Origin: Desulfosporosinus nitroreducens
GTDB lineage: Bacteria; Bacillota; Desulfitobacteriia; Desulfitobacteriales; Desulfitobacteriaceae
NCBI RefSeq assembly: GCF_023897015.1
Contig: NZ_JAMHFY010000010.1
Coordinates: 1 to 64,000, forward strand
Direction of reading: 5' to 3'
DNA: 64,000 nucleotides
Shown here: positions 16,503 to 24,662 of the stretch, in pieces
Position numbering within the stretch: position 1 is the first letter of the stretch
Layout of the letters: each line of letters starts with the position of its first letter
Notes under the pieces: model-generated
What the model was told of the DNA's origin: nothing
What the model saw: the letters and a program-made list of their open reading frames with translations, nothing else
Databases searched by the model: none
Position numbers and translations under genes: made by a program

Positions 16503-17561
16503 GTGCGGGAAGTAAGTGTTCAGCGCCTTAAAGACGGGGATGTTCTAGCAAAAGAGATTTATTCCTCAAATGGTAAGATATTACTCGGTAAAGGCGTGGT
16601 ACTCAAATCTCAGTTTATTAATCGACTGCGGCAATTGGATATGCATGGTATTTATATCGAGGATGATTTGACTAGTGACATTATCATTGAAGATGTTATT
16701 TCAGATCAGCACCGATTTAATGCTATGTCAGCTATAGAAAAATCATGCAAAACTATTCAAACCGGAAAGAATAAAGAAATTAACATAAAAGAAGCAGTAA
16801 GTAATATCGTACAAGATATTCTCTTTCAAAAGGAAATAATGATTAGCCTTATGGATATGCGTAACATTGATAATCGAGTATACGCTCATTCCGTTAATGT
16901 CTGCGTATTATCTTGCGTTTTAGGCAAAGGACTGGGCTTGCCGGTAGACAAGCTTAATGATCTTGCTCAAGGTGCGTTGCTCCATGATGTGGGAATTGTC
17001 AATTTGCCTTCCGAGATTCTTAATAAAAGAGGTCCCCTAACGAATGACGAGAAAGAGGTTTATCAAAATCATACCACGGAGGGCTATGATATTGTCCGCA
17101 AAAAAGCACAAACTAGTATTATCATTGCGCATATGGCTTATCAACATCATGAATGGACAAATGGCAATGGCTATCCGCGAAAACTAAAGGGCCCTTCTAT
17201 TCACCCTCTGGCAGAAATTGTTGCCGTAGCCGACTTCTACGATTGTCTTATCCATGGTTCACCCGGTATTCCTCGGGTTTTACCCCATGTAGCTTGTGAA
17301 ATACTAATGGCTAATGCTGGGGTGCGTTTCCGCCATGAGTTGATTCACATCTTTTTACAACATATTGCTGCTTACCCTACAGGGTATACTGTTAAGCTTA
17401 ATAATGGAGAAACCGGAGTTATTGTCGGTCAAAATAAAGGATTGCCTACTCGTCCAATCGTACGAGTTTTTGACGGGAAGGTAAATCTTAGTCAAGTAAA
17501 GGTTGCCGAGTACAATCTTGTGCAGGAGCGAACTCTTTTTATTGATTATATTATTGAATAG
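16503..17561 (+). CDS. HD-GYP domain protein (c-di-GMP phosphodiesterase)
   Basis: A 352-residue protein. An N-terminal DUF3391-like region (LKDGDVLAKEIYSSNGKILLGKGVVL) precedes an HD-GYP domain: HDVGIVNLPSEIL, HTTEGYDIV and HHEWTNGNGYPRKLKG, with the metal-binding HD and the GYP signature intact. HD-GYP enzymes hydrolyse cyclic di-GMP to GMP or pGpG. No sensor or membrane segment is visible. The GTG at 16503 follows GAGAGG. It is convergent with the GGDEF/HD-GYP gene at 17706 and shares a bidirectional terminator with it. Confidence 0.88.
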   Translation: MREVSVQRLKDGDVLAKEIYSSNGKILLGKGVVLKSQFINRLRQLDMHGIYIEDDLTSDIIIEDVISDQHRFNAMSAIEKSCKTIQTGKNKEINIKEAVSNIVQDILFQKEIMISLMDMRNIDNRVYAHSVNVCVLSCVLGKGLGLPVDKLNDLAQGALLHDVGIVNLPSEILNKRGPLTNDEKEVYQNHTTEGYDIVRKKAQTSIIIAHMAYQHHEWTNGNGYPRKLKGPSIHPLAEIVAVADFYDCLIHGSPGIPRVLPHVACEILMANAGVRFRHELIHIFLQHIAAYPTGYTVKLNNGETGVIVGQNKGLPTRPIVRVFDGKVNLSQVKVAEYNLVQERTLFIDYIIE

Positions 17562-17605
17562 GATTTTCAAACTGTTGGTTTTGTTCTTAACTCTGAATAC
17601 ATGAA

Positions 17606-17653
17606 AAAAACGCCTAAAAGCTAACTCGAAGGAGTTAGCTTTTAGGCGTTTTT
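17606..17653. terminator. Bidirectional terminator between convergent HD-GYP genes
   Basis: A 22-bp perfect stem (17606-17627 with 17632-17653) with a GAAG loop and A/T runs on both flanks. Confidence 0.92.
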
Positions 17654-17705
17654 ATATTATTTGTATTTAGGATCAACTTTTAACATTCCGGCCTTGGTAA
17701 GGAAT

Positions 17706-20192
17706 TCAAAGGTTCTTATCAATAGATGAATCCTCACTTAATATGGCCAAGAACTGTTCTACCATGTCAGGATCGAACTGTTTTCCAGAGCAGCTTTTGA
17801 TTTCTAGTACAGCACTTTCAATGGTTATTGCCTCTTTGTAGTGTCTGGCGTGAGTCATAACATCAAAGGAATCTACAATTGCCAGAAGTCGTGATAATTT
17901 TGGGATTTCTTTGCCTTTCAGGCCTTGAGGATAACCGGTGCCATCATATCTTTCATGATGGGACAGAATTTCATTGGCTACGTGTGCCAAATCAGGTGTC
18001 GATACTGCGATGCGGTATCCTATTTCGGAATGAGTTCTCATTACTTCCCATTCATCTGTGGTTAGTTTATCCGGTTTAAGCAAGATGGCTTCGGGTATTC
18101 CTATTTTGCCGATATCATGAAGAAGGCTTAGAAGAGCTACTTCATCAAGTTCTTCTTGGGATAGGCCCATTCTTTTACCTATCAGGCTGCACATTTGTTC
18201 GATTCTCCTAGTGTGTTCTTCAGTTTCGATGTGTTTTTCATGGAGGGATTGCTCAAGCGAACTTAATATTGAACTTTTCGCACTTCTGCTTTCCAGAAGT
18301 TTATTCCGGTACATCCGTTCTTCCGCCAGCTTTATAACTGCATTCATATCAGTGTGCAGACGATCTTTGTAAGCTCGTCCCCAGGAAAGACTGATTGGGG
18401 CTTGATAAGCTTTCAGATTTTCACACTCTTTTTTTATTTTCTCAATTAAAATATCAACATAGTCAGAATGGTTGTCTTTAATAAAAATAATAAATTCGTC
18501 CCCGCTCCACCTTGCAGGAATATCACCCGTGGAACAGCAATTCTTGAGAATCTCTCCGATGCAGCGCAAAAGGCGATCCCCTTCTTGGTGCCCAAACGTA
18601 TCATTAATAAGTCTTAGCCCATTAATATCACCCATTATGATCCAACTGTTACATGAAGTGCATTTATCAGCTTTTTCTAATAATACTTCTACAAAGGTTC
18701 TGTTTTTTAGAGTTGTCACCATATCCGTTTGGCTAAGGTAAAGGTTTTCTGCCTCATAGTTTTTGCGTTGGGTAATATCCGAGATGGTACCGATTAAGCG
18801 CTTTGGATTTTTGAAATCATCATATCGGACAATTTTCCCTCGACATTGAAGCCATAACCATTCTCCGGAACTCTTTCTCACTCTGCATTCTACCATTAGT
18901 TTTTCATCGTTACCTTTGAAGCAATCACTCAAAGCAGCTCTAAAAAGAGTTTTGTCCTCCGGATGTATTATATTTATTACTTGATCATAATCCAGATAAC
19001 CTTTATGGTTCATGTATCCTAGATATTTAAGCAAGTCAGGACTGATATTAAATTTATTCATTAATAGATCAGTATCAAAATAGCCATCATTAGTTGCTTC
19101 CATGATTAATTTGAACCGTTCTTCATTGATTCTAATTTCTTTATAATGGCTATCAAGCTCTTGCAACATTTCATTGGCACTCGAAGCGAGATTGGAGATT
19201 TCATCATTCCCTGGTAAAGAGATCGTTTTGGACATCTGTTTTTTGTTTCTTATACAATTCATAAAACGGTCCAGCTTTTCAATGCGTCTAAAGACAGAGA
19301 ACTCCAAAATCCTTAAACATATACTGGAAATAATTAAGAATGTCGCAATAAATGCAAAACTGGAGTAATTGATAATCTTCAATCCATCGCGATACATAAA
19401 TCGATCAGTATCAAGTTTCAAAAAAATTTCAGTAGTATTTTCCATATTATTTATTAGTGCATAACTTGTTATAGAATCTGTGGTCTTCTTAATGTACAGG
19501 ATAGTGTGATCAGAGGACAGCATAACAGTGTCCTGTTCCAAAGTTTCCAGTATTTCGGGATCTTGCGATGTATGAAAATTTATACCTACTTTTAAGACAT
19601 CTTTAAGATAGTCAAGAAATTTTTGATCAATCAACTTGCAAAAGACGATTACCCCATTATTCGAGGCTTCTCGGTTAGACGATGTAACAGGTGATATAGA
19701 AATCAGTAAGGGTTGTCCAGAAACTATTAATAGTCCGGTTATAGGAGCAGGGCTAAAGACTAAATTTCTATAATAATCAACATTTTTAAAACTCTTATGT
19801 AATTCTTCGTTAAATGCACTCTCTACCGCTGCATCAATTCCATATGCCTTAGCAAAGACTGTATCCCCTGAAAGATTATAAAAACCCATATAGTTTATAT
19901 TCAAGGAAGTCAAAGTATTATCCTGTAGGTTAACATCAACATATTCGCTATAGGTGCCGTTAAGATAGGTGTAAGTATCATCCCAATAGGCCCAGTCCAT
20001 CACTGTACTTTCTAGGGAAGATTCTTCTCTTTGAATAACCGACATTGCTCGGTTGAAATTTTGGCTTACTATTGAGTTTTCGATTTTATCTGCATAATTC
20101 ATAAATAATAACCTAAGCAGAATGCCGGAACATAGAACTACAAGGAATAGGCCTGAAATTGCAACCAGAGAAATTTTATGTCGTATCTTCAA
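17706..20192 (-). CDS. CHASE4-PAS-GGDEF-HD-GYP c-di-GMP signalling protein
   Basis: A roughly 828-residue membrane protein. Order: transmembrane helix (about 8-30), extracellular CHASE4 sensor (WAYWDDTY signature), second helix (about 280-300), PAS with PAC tail (about 360-480), GGDEF (WSGDEF in place of GGDEF, still compatible with diguanylate cyclase activity) and HD-GYP (HDIGKIGIP, HHERYDGTGYPQGLKG). It may both make and break c-di-GMP in response to an external signal. The TTG at 20192 follows GAGGTGATC at ideal spacing; a GTG at 20201 overlaps that site. It has its own promoter region and a shared terminator. Confidence 0.9.
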   Translation of the reverse strand: MKIRHKISLVAISGLFLVVLCSGILLRLLFMNYADKIENSIVSQNFNRAMSVIQREESSLESTVMDWAYWDDTYTYLNGTYSEYVDVNLQDNTLTSLNINYMGFYNLSGDTVFAKAYGIDAAVESAFNEELHKSFKNVDYYRNLVFSPAPITGLLIVSGQPLLISISPVTSSNREASNNGVIVFCKLIDQKFLDYLKDVLKVGINFHTSQDPEILETLEQDTVMLSSDHTILYIKKTTDSITSYALINNMENTTEIFLKLDTDRFMYRDGLKIINYSSFAFIATFLIISSICLRILEFSVFRRIEKLDRFMNCIRNKKQMSKTISLPGNDEISNLASSANEMLQELDSHYKEIRINEERFKLIMEATNDGYFDTDLLMNKFNISPDLLKYLGYMNHKGYLDYDQVINIIHPEDKTLFRAALSDCFKGNDEKLMVECRVRKSSGEWLWLQCRGKIVRYDDFKNPKRLIGTISDITQRKNYEAENLYLSQTDMVTTLKNRTFVEVLLEKADKCTSCNSWIIMGDINGLRLINDTFGHQEGDRLLRCIGEILKNCCSTGDIPARWSGDEFIIFIKDNHSDYVDILIEKIKKECENLKAYQAPISLSWGRAYKDRLHTDMNAVIKLAEERMYRNKLLESRSAKSSILSSLEQSLHEKHIETEEHTRRIEQMCSLIGKRMGLSQEELDEVALLSLLHDIGKIGIPEAILLKPDKLTTDEWEVMRTHSEIGYRIAVSTPDLAHVANEILSHHERYDGTGYPQGLKGKEIPKLSRLLAIVDSFDVMTHARHYKEAITIESAVLEIKSCSGKQFDPDMVEQFLAILSEDSSIDKNL

Positions 20193-20392
20193 ATTGATCA
20201 CCTCAAAACGCTTCTTATTTTTGCGATATTTGTCGAATAAATGATTTTTACGTAATAATGTTATGAATTATGTATATTATTTCTACATCTTGTTTTGAAA
20301 AACCTCTTTTTCGAATACTCCATATTACTGAAATTCAATCAAAAGAAAAAAACCCTGGATGAACTCAGGGTGAAGAGGTGGAGAGTCATAGA

Positions 20393-20578
20393 TTATTCTA
20401 AAATTATGGCTGCTGTTGGGCAACTTTTCAAGGCTGCTTTAGTCGATACTTCAGCATCGTGAGGAACAGGATTTGTATAGGCTTCGGCAATCTCGTAGCT
20501 ATTCATTCTAAATACTTGAGGACAAACTGATACACAGGCACCGCAGCCAATACAATCTGAATTTACGGAAGCAAACAT
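20393..20578 (-). CDS. Small 4Fe-4S ferredoxin
   Basis: A 61-residue monocluster ferredoxin with CIGCGACVSVCP and a distant SCPTAAI cysteine, the pattern of Clostridium thermoaceticum/Desulfovibrio-type 4Fe-4S ferredoxins. It is a soluble electron carrier. The ATG at 20578 is chosen because AAAGGAGTT lies about 10 nt upstream and family sequence begins at FASVNSDC. A longer in-frame reading to 20908 is translation of the structured RNA-like element upstream and is not protein. That element reads on the same strand and ends about 75 bp before this gene. Confidence 0.85.
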   Translation of the reverse strand: MFASVNSDCIGCGACVSVCPQVFRMNSYEIAEAYTNPVPHDAEVSTKAALKSCPTAAIILE

Positions 20579-20653
20579 TGATTTTAAACTCCTTTCCAGT
20601 ACAGTTATCGCTAATAAGGCTAGGATAACGTGCAACGGGCTCGTCGTCAATCT

Positions 20654-20977
20654 GAATTTATCCAACGTTAAGACTCCCACTTCTTGTAAGTGGGAGTGGT
20701 GCCCCCGTACTTTTGCTTCGGTGGCGATACTCTCCAGTGGAGAGTATCGCCGAGCCGCCTTCCCAATAGAAATACTTGGCGGCGAAGGAGGTAGAGTCCA
20801 TCCTACGGCGCGAATGTATTCGTCTGTGGATATGCCCCTTCGGCATAAGTCTATCCTCAGCGCAATTGTATTCGTTACGGGCCGTGCGCTTTCGGCGATA
20901 ATCTCCACCGGAGACTATCGTACTGGAGACTTACGTCACGGAAGTCCCGATATTCAACTTTAGTTGAACAGTTCACT
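20654..20977 (-). ncRNA. Structured RNA-like element, copy A (long form; HEARO/omega-RNA-like)
   Basis: Read on the minus strand it begins AGTGAACTGTTCAACTAAAG and closes an 8-bp hairpin (GTTCAACT/AGTTGAAT). ATCGGGACTTCCGTG and a series of GC-rich hairpins follow, including AGTCTCC/GGAGATT and TACTCTCC/GGAGAGTA. It ends with an ACTCCCACTT/AAGTGGGAGT hairpin, CTTAACG and GGATAAATTC. The 5' and 3' modules recur in copies B and C with shorter or no middle. The architecture is like the HEARO/omega RNA of IscB/TnpB elements, but no nuclease or transposase gene is nearby, and the assignment is from memory of that family. Confidence 0.5.
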
Positions 20978-21128
20978 AGAACCCGAAAGCTGGCTCTTAT
21001 GTTTCCCAATGCAGGAGAATTAAAGTAGCACAGAGGAAGAATAAGCTAGAAATATGTATGATAAATTGCCTATTGTACATCCTTTAATGATAAAGGAAAC
21101 TTTATTATTTTATTGAAGGAGATCTGTT

Positions 21129-22391
21129 ATGAGCGAACTGATCGATAATCGAAGACAACGCAGAGAGACTCTTAAACAAATTATCCGCGACATTCACCAA
21201 AATGTTAATCCCCATGAGCTTAAGGAGCGATTCCGAGAGCTTTTATCTGATGTCGGAGCTACCGAAATTGCAGCCCTTGAACAAGAGTTAATTCAAGAAG
21301 GATTACCGGAAACAGAAATCAAGAGTCTGTGTGATGTCCATGTTTCAGTGTTTAAAGAAAGTTTGGATAACCAACCTAAGTCTCAAGAACAAGGGGGACA
21401 CCCGATCCACACGTTCCGCAAAGAAAATAAAGCCATCGAGCGTGTAGTCCAAGCAATTCGCCCTCTTCTGGAACAAATCCAAATTGTGAACCCAGATGCA
21501 AACTTTGAGGACGGGCTCAAGGAATGGCAATCTCTGCATCAACAGTTGTTGGAAATAGAGAAGCACTACAGTCGTAAGGAAAACATCCTCTTTCCATATT
21601 TAGAAAAGCATGGCGTAAGCGGTCCTCCAAAGGTTATGTGGGCTATTCAAGATGAGATACGGGCTCAACTTAAGCAAGTCTCTCAGGCGCTCTCGCTCCC
21701 ACAAGTTAAACTATTAGATCTGACCGAACTCATTCAAAAAACTGCGCTCCCTGTTCTTCAGGCAATCGAAGATCTTATCTACAAAGAAGAAAACATTATG
21801 TTTCCTATGAGCATGGAGACCTTGACTGAGGGGGAATGGGCTGCGGTTGCAGAGCAGAGCGGAGAAATTGGCTTTGCCTTAATTCAACCCGACTTCGGCT
21901 GGATTCCTTCCGTACCACCCGAACCTCCTGTCGATCCTAAAGCATTTCCTGCAAATTATGGACAAAGAAATGACGGTCCCCAAAGTCTCCTTCCATTTCC
22001 AACCGGTGCTTTGACACTTGAGCAGATTAGCCTAATTTTCAACCATCTCCCGATTGATATTACATTTGTAGATAAGAAAGATAACGTGCGTTATTTTTCT
22101 TACGGCAAAGAACGTATTTTCCAACGAAGCAAGGCTATCATCGGGCGAAAAGTCAGTGATTGTCACCCTCCGGACAGTGTTCACATTGTCAATAAAATCG
22201 TGGGTGATTTTAAAAGCGGTAAACGGGATTCCGCTGAATTCTGGATACACATGGACGGTAAGTTCGTCTTAATTCAATACTTTGCTCTCCATGATCCTGA
22301 CGGAACTTATCGCGGAACAATTGAAGTGACTCAGGATATCCAAAAAATGCAAAACCTTAAAGGGGATAAACGTATTTATTCGGAGGAATAG
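21129..22391 (+). CDS. DUF438 / hemerythrin-like / PAS protein
   Basis: A 420-residue soluble protein. Residues about 5-75 form DUF438 (QIIRDIHQNVNPHELKERF). About 95-245 form a hemerythrin HHE domain with HTFRKENKA, HQQLLEIEKHYSRKENILFP and the later YKEEN-IMFPM ligands. About 297-405 form a PAS domain (THE-like IIGRKVSDCHPPDSVHIV). The family is common in anaerobic Firmicutes and is thought to sense O2 or NO through the diiron site; a partner is unknown. The ATG at 21129 follows GAAGGAGAT. A strong hairpin ends the unit. Confidence 0.88.
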   Translation: MSELIDNRRQRRETLKQIIRDIHQNVNPHELKERFRELLSDVGATEIAALEQELIQEGLPETEIKSLCDVHVSVFKESLDNQPKSQEQGGHPIHTFRKENKAIERVVQAIRPLLEQIQIVNPDANFEDGLKEWQSLHQQLLEIEKHYSRKENILFPYLEKHGVSGPPKVMWAIQDEIRAQLKQVSQALSLPQVKLLDLTELIQKTALPVLQAIEDLIYKEENIMFPMSMETLTEGEWAAVAEQSGEIGFALIQPDFGWIPSVPPEPPVDPKAFPANYGQRNDGPQSLLPFPTGALTLEQISLIFNHLPIDITFVDKKDNVRYFSYGKERIFQRSKAIIGRKVSDCHPPDSVHIVNKIVGDFKSGKRDSAEFWIHMDGKFVLIQYFALHDPDGTYRGTIEVTQDIQKMQNLKGDKRIYSEE

Positions 22392-22396
22392 ACTTA

Positions 22397-22434
22397 AAAC
22401 AGCCACTTTGCTTTATATGGCAAAGTGGCTGTTT
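22397..22434. terminator. Bidirectional terminator
   Basis: A 15-bp perfect stem (22397-22411 with 22420-22434) between the convergent DUF438 and symporter genes, with A/T-rich ends on both sides. Confidence 0.85.
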
Positions 22435-22455
22435 ATCGATTTAGGAATTGGCTTA

Positions 22456-24024
22456 CTAAGTGGCACTTGTTAATGGTTTGGAAAATAACGATACTATAAT
22501 AAAGACGATAATGCTGGCCGGAAGAGCAACTATCAAGGGATCGACATAGCTTAAGGGTCCTGTTCCAGCGATTGAATTTTTGCCAAAAACAGCATTTGCT
22601 AAGCCAAAGATAGCTGATTCCTTAGCATAAACAAAAAGGCACATAAAGCTGTAAATGAAAGTTCCGACCAGCATACTCCAAGTTGCACCGGTTTTGCTCG
22701 CGCGAGGCCACCAAAGGGCACCTGCATATATCGGCAGAAAGGCTGCAGCACAAAGACCGAAAAAAATGGATGTGGCCACAGCGATTATGTTCCCCGGTAA
22801 AACGTTAGCTACAACGACAGTTGCAAGAAACCCTACTATTAAACCTGCACGGGCTAATAAGAGTGTCTTAGATGAGTCATCTTTACTTGTTTTGCCTAAA
22901 AGATCATAACTAATGGAGGTTGAGATAATATGAAGCTGACCGCTCAAGGTAGACATCGCTGCTGCCAATAGGCCAAGTAAGAAAAAGTAAACGAGCCAAG
23001 CAGGAAACGCTTGAGACAGAAACATTGGTATTACTTTATCCGTGTTAGGACCAGTTCCACCAATGGCGGATGCTGTCATAGCAATAGTATTGCTCGTTTC
23101 GTGAAAGTAGACATTGGAAAGTGCTCCGACCGTAAAGGCTACACCGGTCATGAAGAGAATGAAAACTCCGCCAAAAACTAAGGCTCGGTTTAACTCTTTG
23201 CCGGATTTAACCGTCATATAACGAACTATCAGCTGTGGCTGAGCTAACACACCGATACCTACTCCCAGTACTAAGGTGGAAATGACGAACCACCAATTTT
23301 GACTTAAGAAGGTCGGCATTGATGCAAAGCCGGTCATTCCTTGCTTAGCAAGCGCGGCAGGAACAAGACTATTCATGGCATTTAGTTTAGCATGTGCCAC
23401 TGAGATTCCGCCAAGCTTCATATAAGTAAAACATATTAGAAGAAAGGTCATAACAAACATCAAGGTGCCTTGAAAGGCATCAGTATAAACAACTCCTCTT
23501 AGGCCCCCGAAGAAGACGTAGGCTAAAACAATGAGAGAGAGAACCCAGAGTGCTGTATTATAATTCATCTGTAAGGTTTGCTCTAAAAATCTAGCTCCGC
23601 CAATCATAACAGCGGCAGCGTAAAGTGGTAAGACAATGCTCATAAGAGCTGCGGACCATTTGCGAATGAAAGTTGACTGGTAATGTGCTCCCAAGAGGTG
23701 GGGGAAGGTGTAGGCTCGAAGTTTCTGTCCTAAGGAGCGTGTTTTTTTACCAAAGACAACAAAGGCAAGAAAAATCCCGACAAAAATGTTGGCAAAAGTC
23801 AGCCATAGCATACTAAGACCGTAAAAACCGGCTGCACCACCAAACCCAACAATAGCAGAAGTTGAAATAAAGGTTGCTCCGTAAGCCATGCCCATAACAT
23901 AAGGATGAATATCTCCACCTGCCACCATATAATCCTTCGAAGATTTAGTATGTTTATAACCGAGATAACCTAGAAACGCTGTAATTAATATATAAATTGC
24001 CAGAACAACAATAAAGATACTCAC
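22456..24024 (-). CDS. Sodium:solute symporter (SSS family)
   Basis: About 522 residues with 13 hydrophobic segments and SSS hallmarks: YMVAGGDIHPYVMGMAYGATFISTSAIVGFGG in TM1-2, GGLRGVVYTDAFQG and MSTLSGQLHIISTSISYDL. The family couples Na+ entry to uptake of organic acids, amino acids, pantothenate or proline; the substrate is unknown. The GTG at 24024 is preferred over the TTG at 24042 because GGGTGGAG lies 5 nt upstream. It follows a 34-codon gene by 30 bp, and the two are surely co-transcribed. Confidence 0.87.
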   Translation of the reverse strand: MSIFIVVLAIYILITAFLGYLGYKHTKSSKDYMVAGGDIHPYVMGMAYGATFISTSAIVGFGGAAGFYGLSMLWLTFANIFVGIFLAFVVFGKKTRSLGQKLRAYTFPHLLGAHYQSTFIRKWSAALMSIVLPLYAAAVMIGGARFLEQTLQMNYNTALWVLSLIVLAYVFFGGLRGVVYTDAFQGTLMFVMTFLLICFTYMKLGGISVAHAKLNAMNSLVPAALAKQGMTGFASMPTFLSQNWWFVISTLVLGVGIGVLAQPQLIVRYMTVKSGKELNRALVFGGVFILFMTGVAFTVGALSNVYFHETSNTIAMTASAIGGTGPNTDKVIPMFLSQAFPAWLVYFFLLGLLAAAMSTLSGQLHIISTSISYDLLGKTSKDDSSKTLLLARAGLIVGFLATVVVANVLPGNIIAVATSIFFGLCAAAFLPIYAGALWWPRASKTGATWSMLVGTFIYSFMCLFVYAKESAIFGLANAVFGKNSIAGTGPLSYVDPLIVALPASIIVFIIVSLFSKPLTSAT

Positions 24025-24054
24025 TTCTGCTCCACCCTTCAACTATGAATTATT

Positions 24055-24159
24055 TTAGTCATTATTCCAATTGATTAAACCATAAACAACACATAAAAGG
24101 GTACTGCCGATGGACAAGAGAAATGCTGCAATGACTCCCGGATCAGTTAGCCCTAACAT
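24055..24159 (-). CDS. Symporter small accessory protein
   Basis: A 34-residue peptide, MLGLTDPGVIAAFLLSIGS then a hydrophobic stretch ending VVYGLINWNND. It has one transmembrane helix and a short polar tail. The start ATG at 24159 follows GGGGTGG. It matches what I recall of tiny proteins encoded immediately before SSS symporters in anaerobes (LTDPxxxxAFLLSxxS...CVxYGxxNWN), presumed subunits or stabilisers. It is only 30 bp upstream of the symporter start, on the same strand. Confidence 0.8.
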   Translation of the reverse strand: MLGLTDPGVIAAFLLSIGSTLLCVVYGLINWNND

Positions 24160-24662
24160 ATAGCCACCCCGTTTCAATTTGATAGAATAAATCCAGAGAC
24201 TATTAACAATTCTTTAGGAATTATGTGCGTGATAATTTACCTGCCATACTTCCACACTTAGTTTCTTTTAACGTTGGTTATGAATACCGTACTGCCATCC
24301 TTTCTCCTTTTTTGAATTTAAGCGAAAGTAACTTATATGTTCAAGGGCTGAGGACTACTTGCACTTAAAGGAACATGCTGAAATTAAATTATAACAGGTG
24401 TGTTTGGGACAGACAATACTTTTTTACACTGTATTAAAACACATTGACGGCTAAAGACTAATTAATCACAGAGCAGCGACTGCGTGGAAAGCTCAATCAC
24501 ATTACATCGAGGTAATGAAGGCTAGATGCGAAATGATCAATCTAGCCTTTGTCATGTAATAAATGTTGGAATTAGGATTCTCGTTTGTGAAATATGTTTA
24601 AAAAAGGTTTTAAACTTTTTCTGAGCAACGATGTTGAAAGCAATTGTGCTTCAGACCTAAGT
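24160..24662. other. Intergenic region with one hairpin
   Basis: No gene was found. A 10-bp hairpin AAGGCTAGAT (24518-24527) with ATCTAGCCTT (24540-24549), flanked by a further ATTACAT/ATGTAAT match, lies about 115 bp past the stop of the aspartate decarboxylase gene. It lacks a T run. The 5' part must hold the promoter of the symporter pair. Confidence 0.5.

Noticed and set aside
20579-20963. N-terminal extension of the ferredoxin frame and frames on the other strand
   Set aside because: These are translations of the structured element; the ferredoxin has a good start of its own at 20578.
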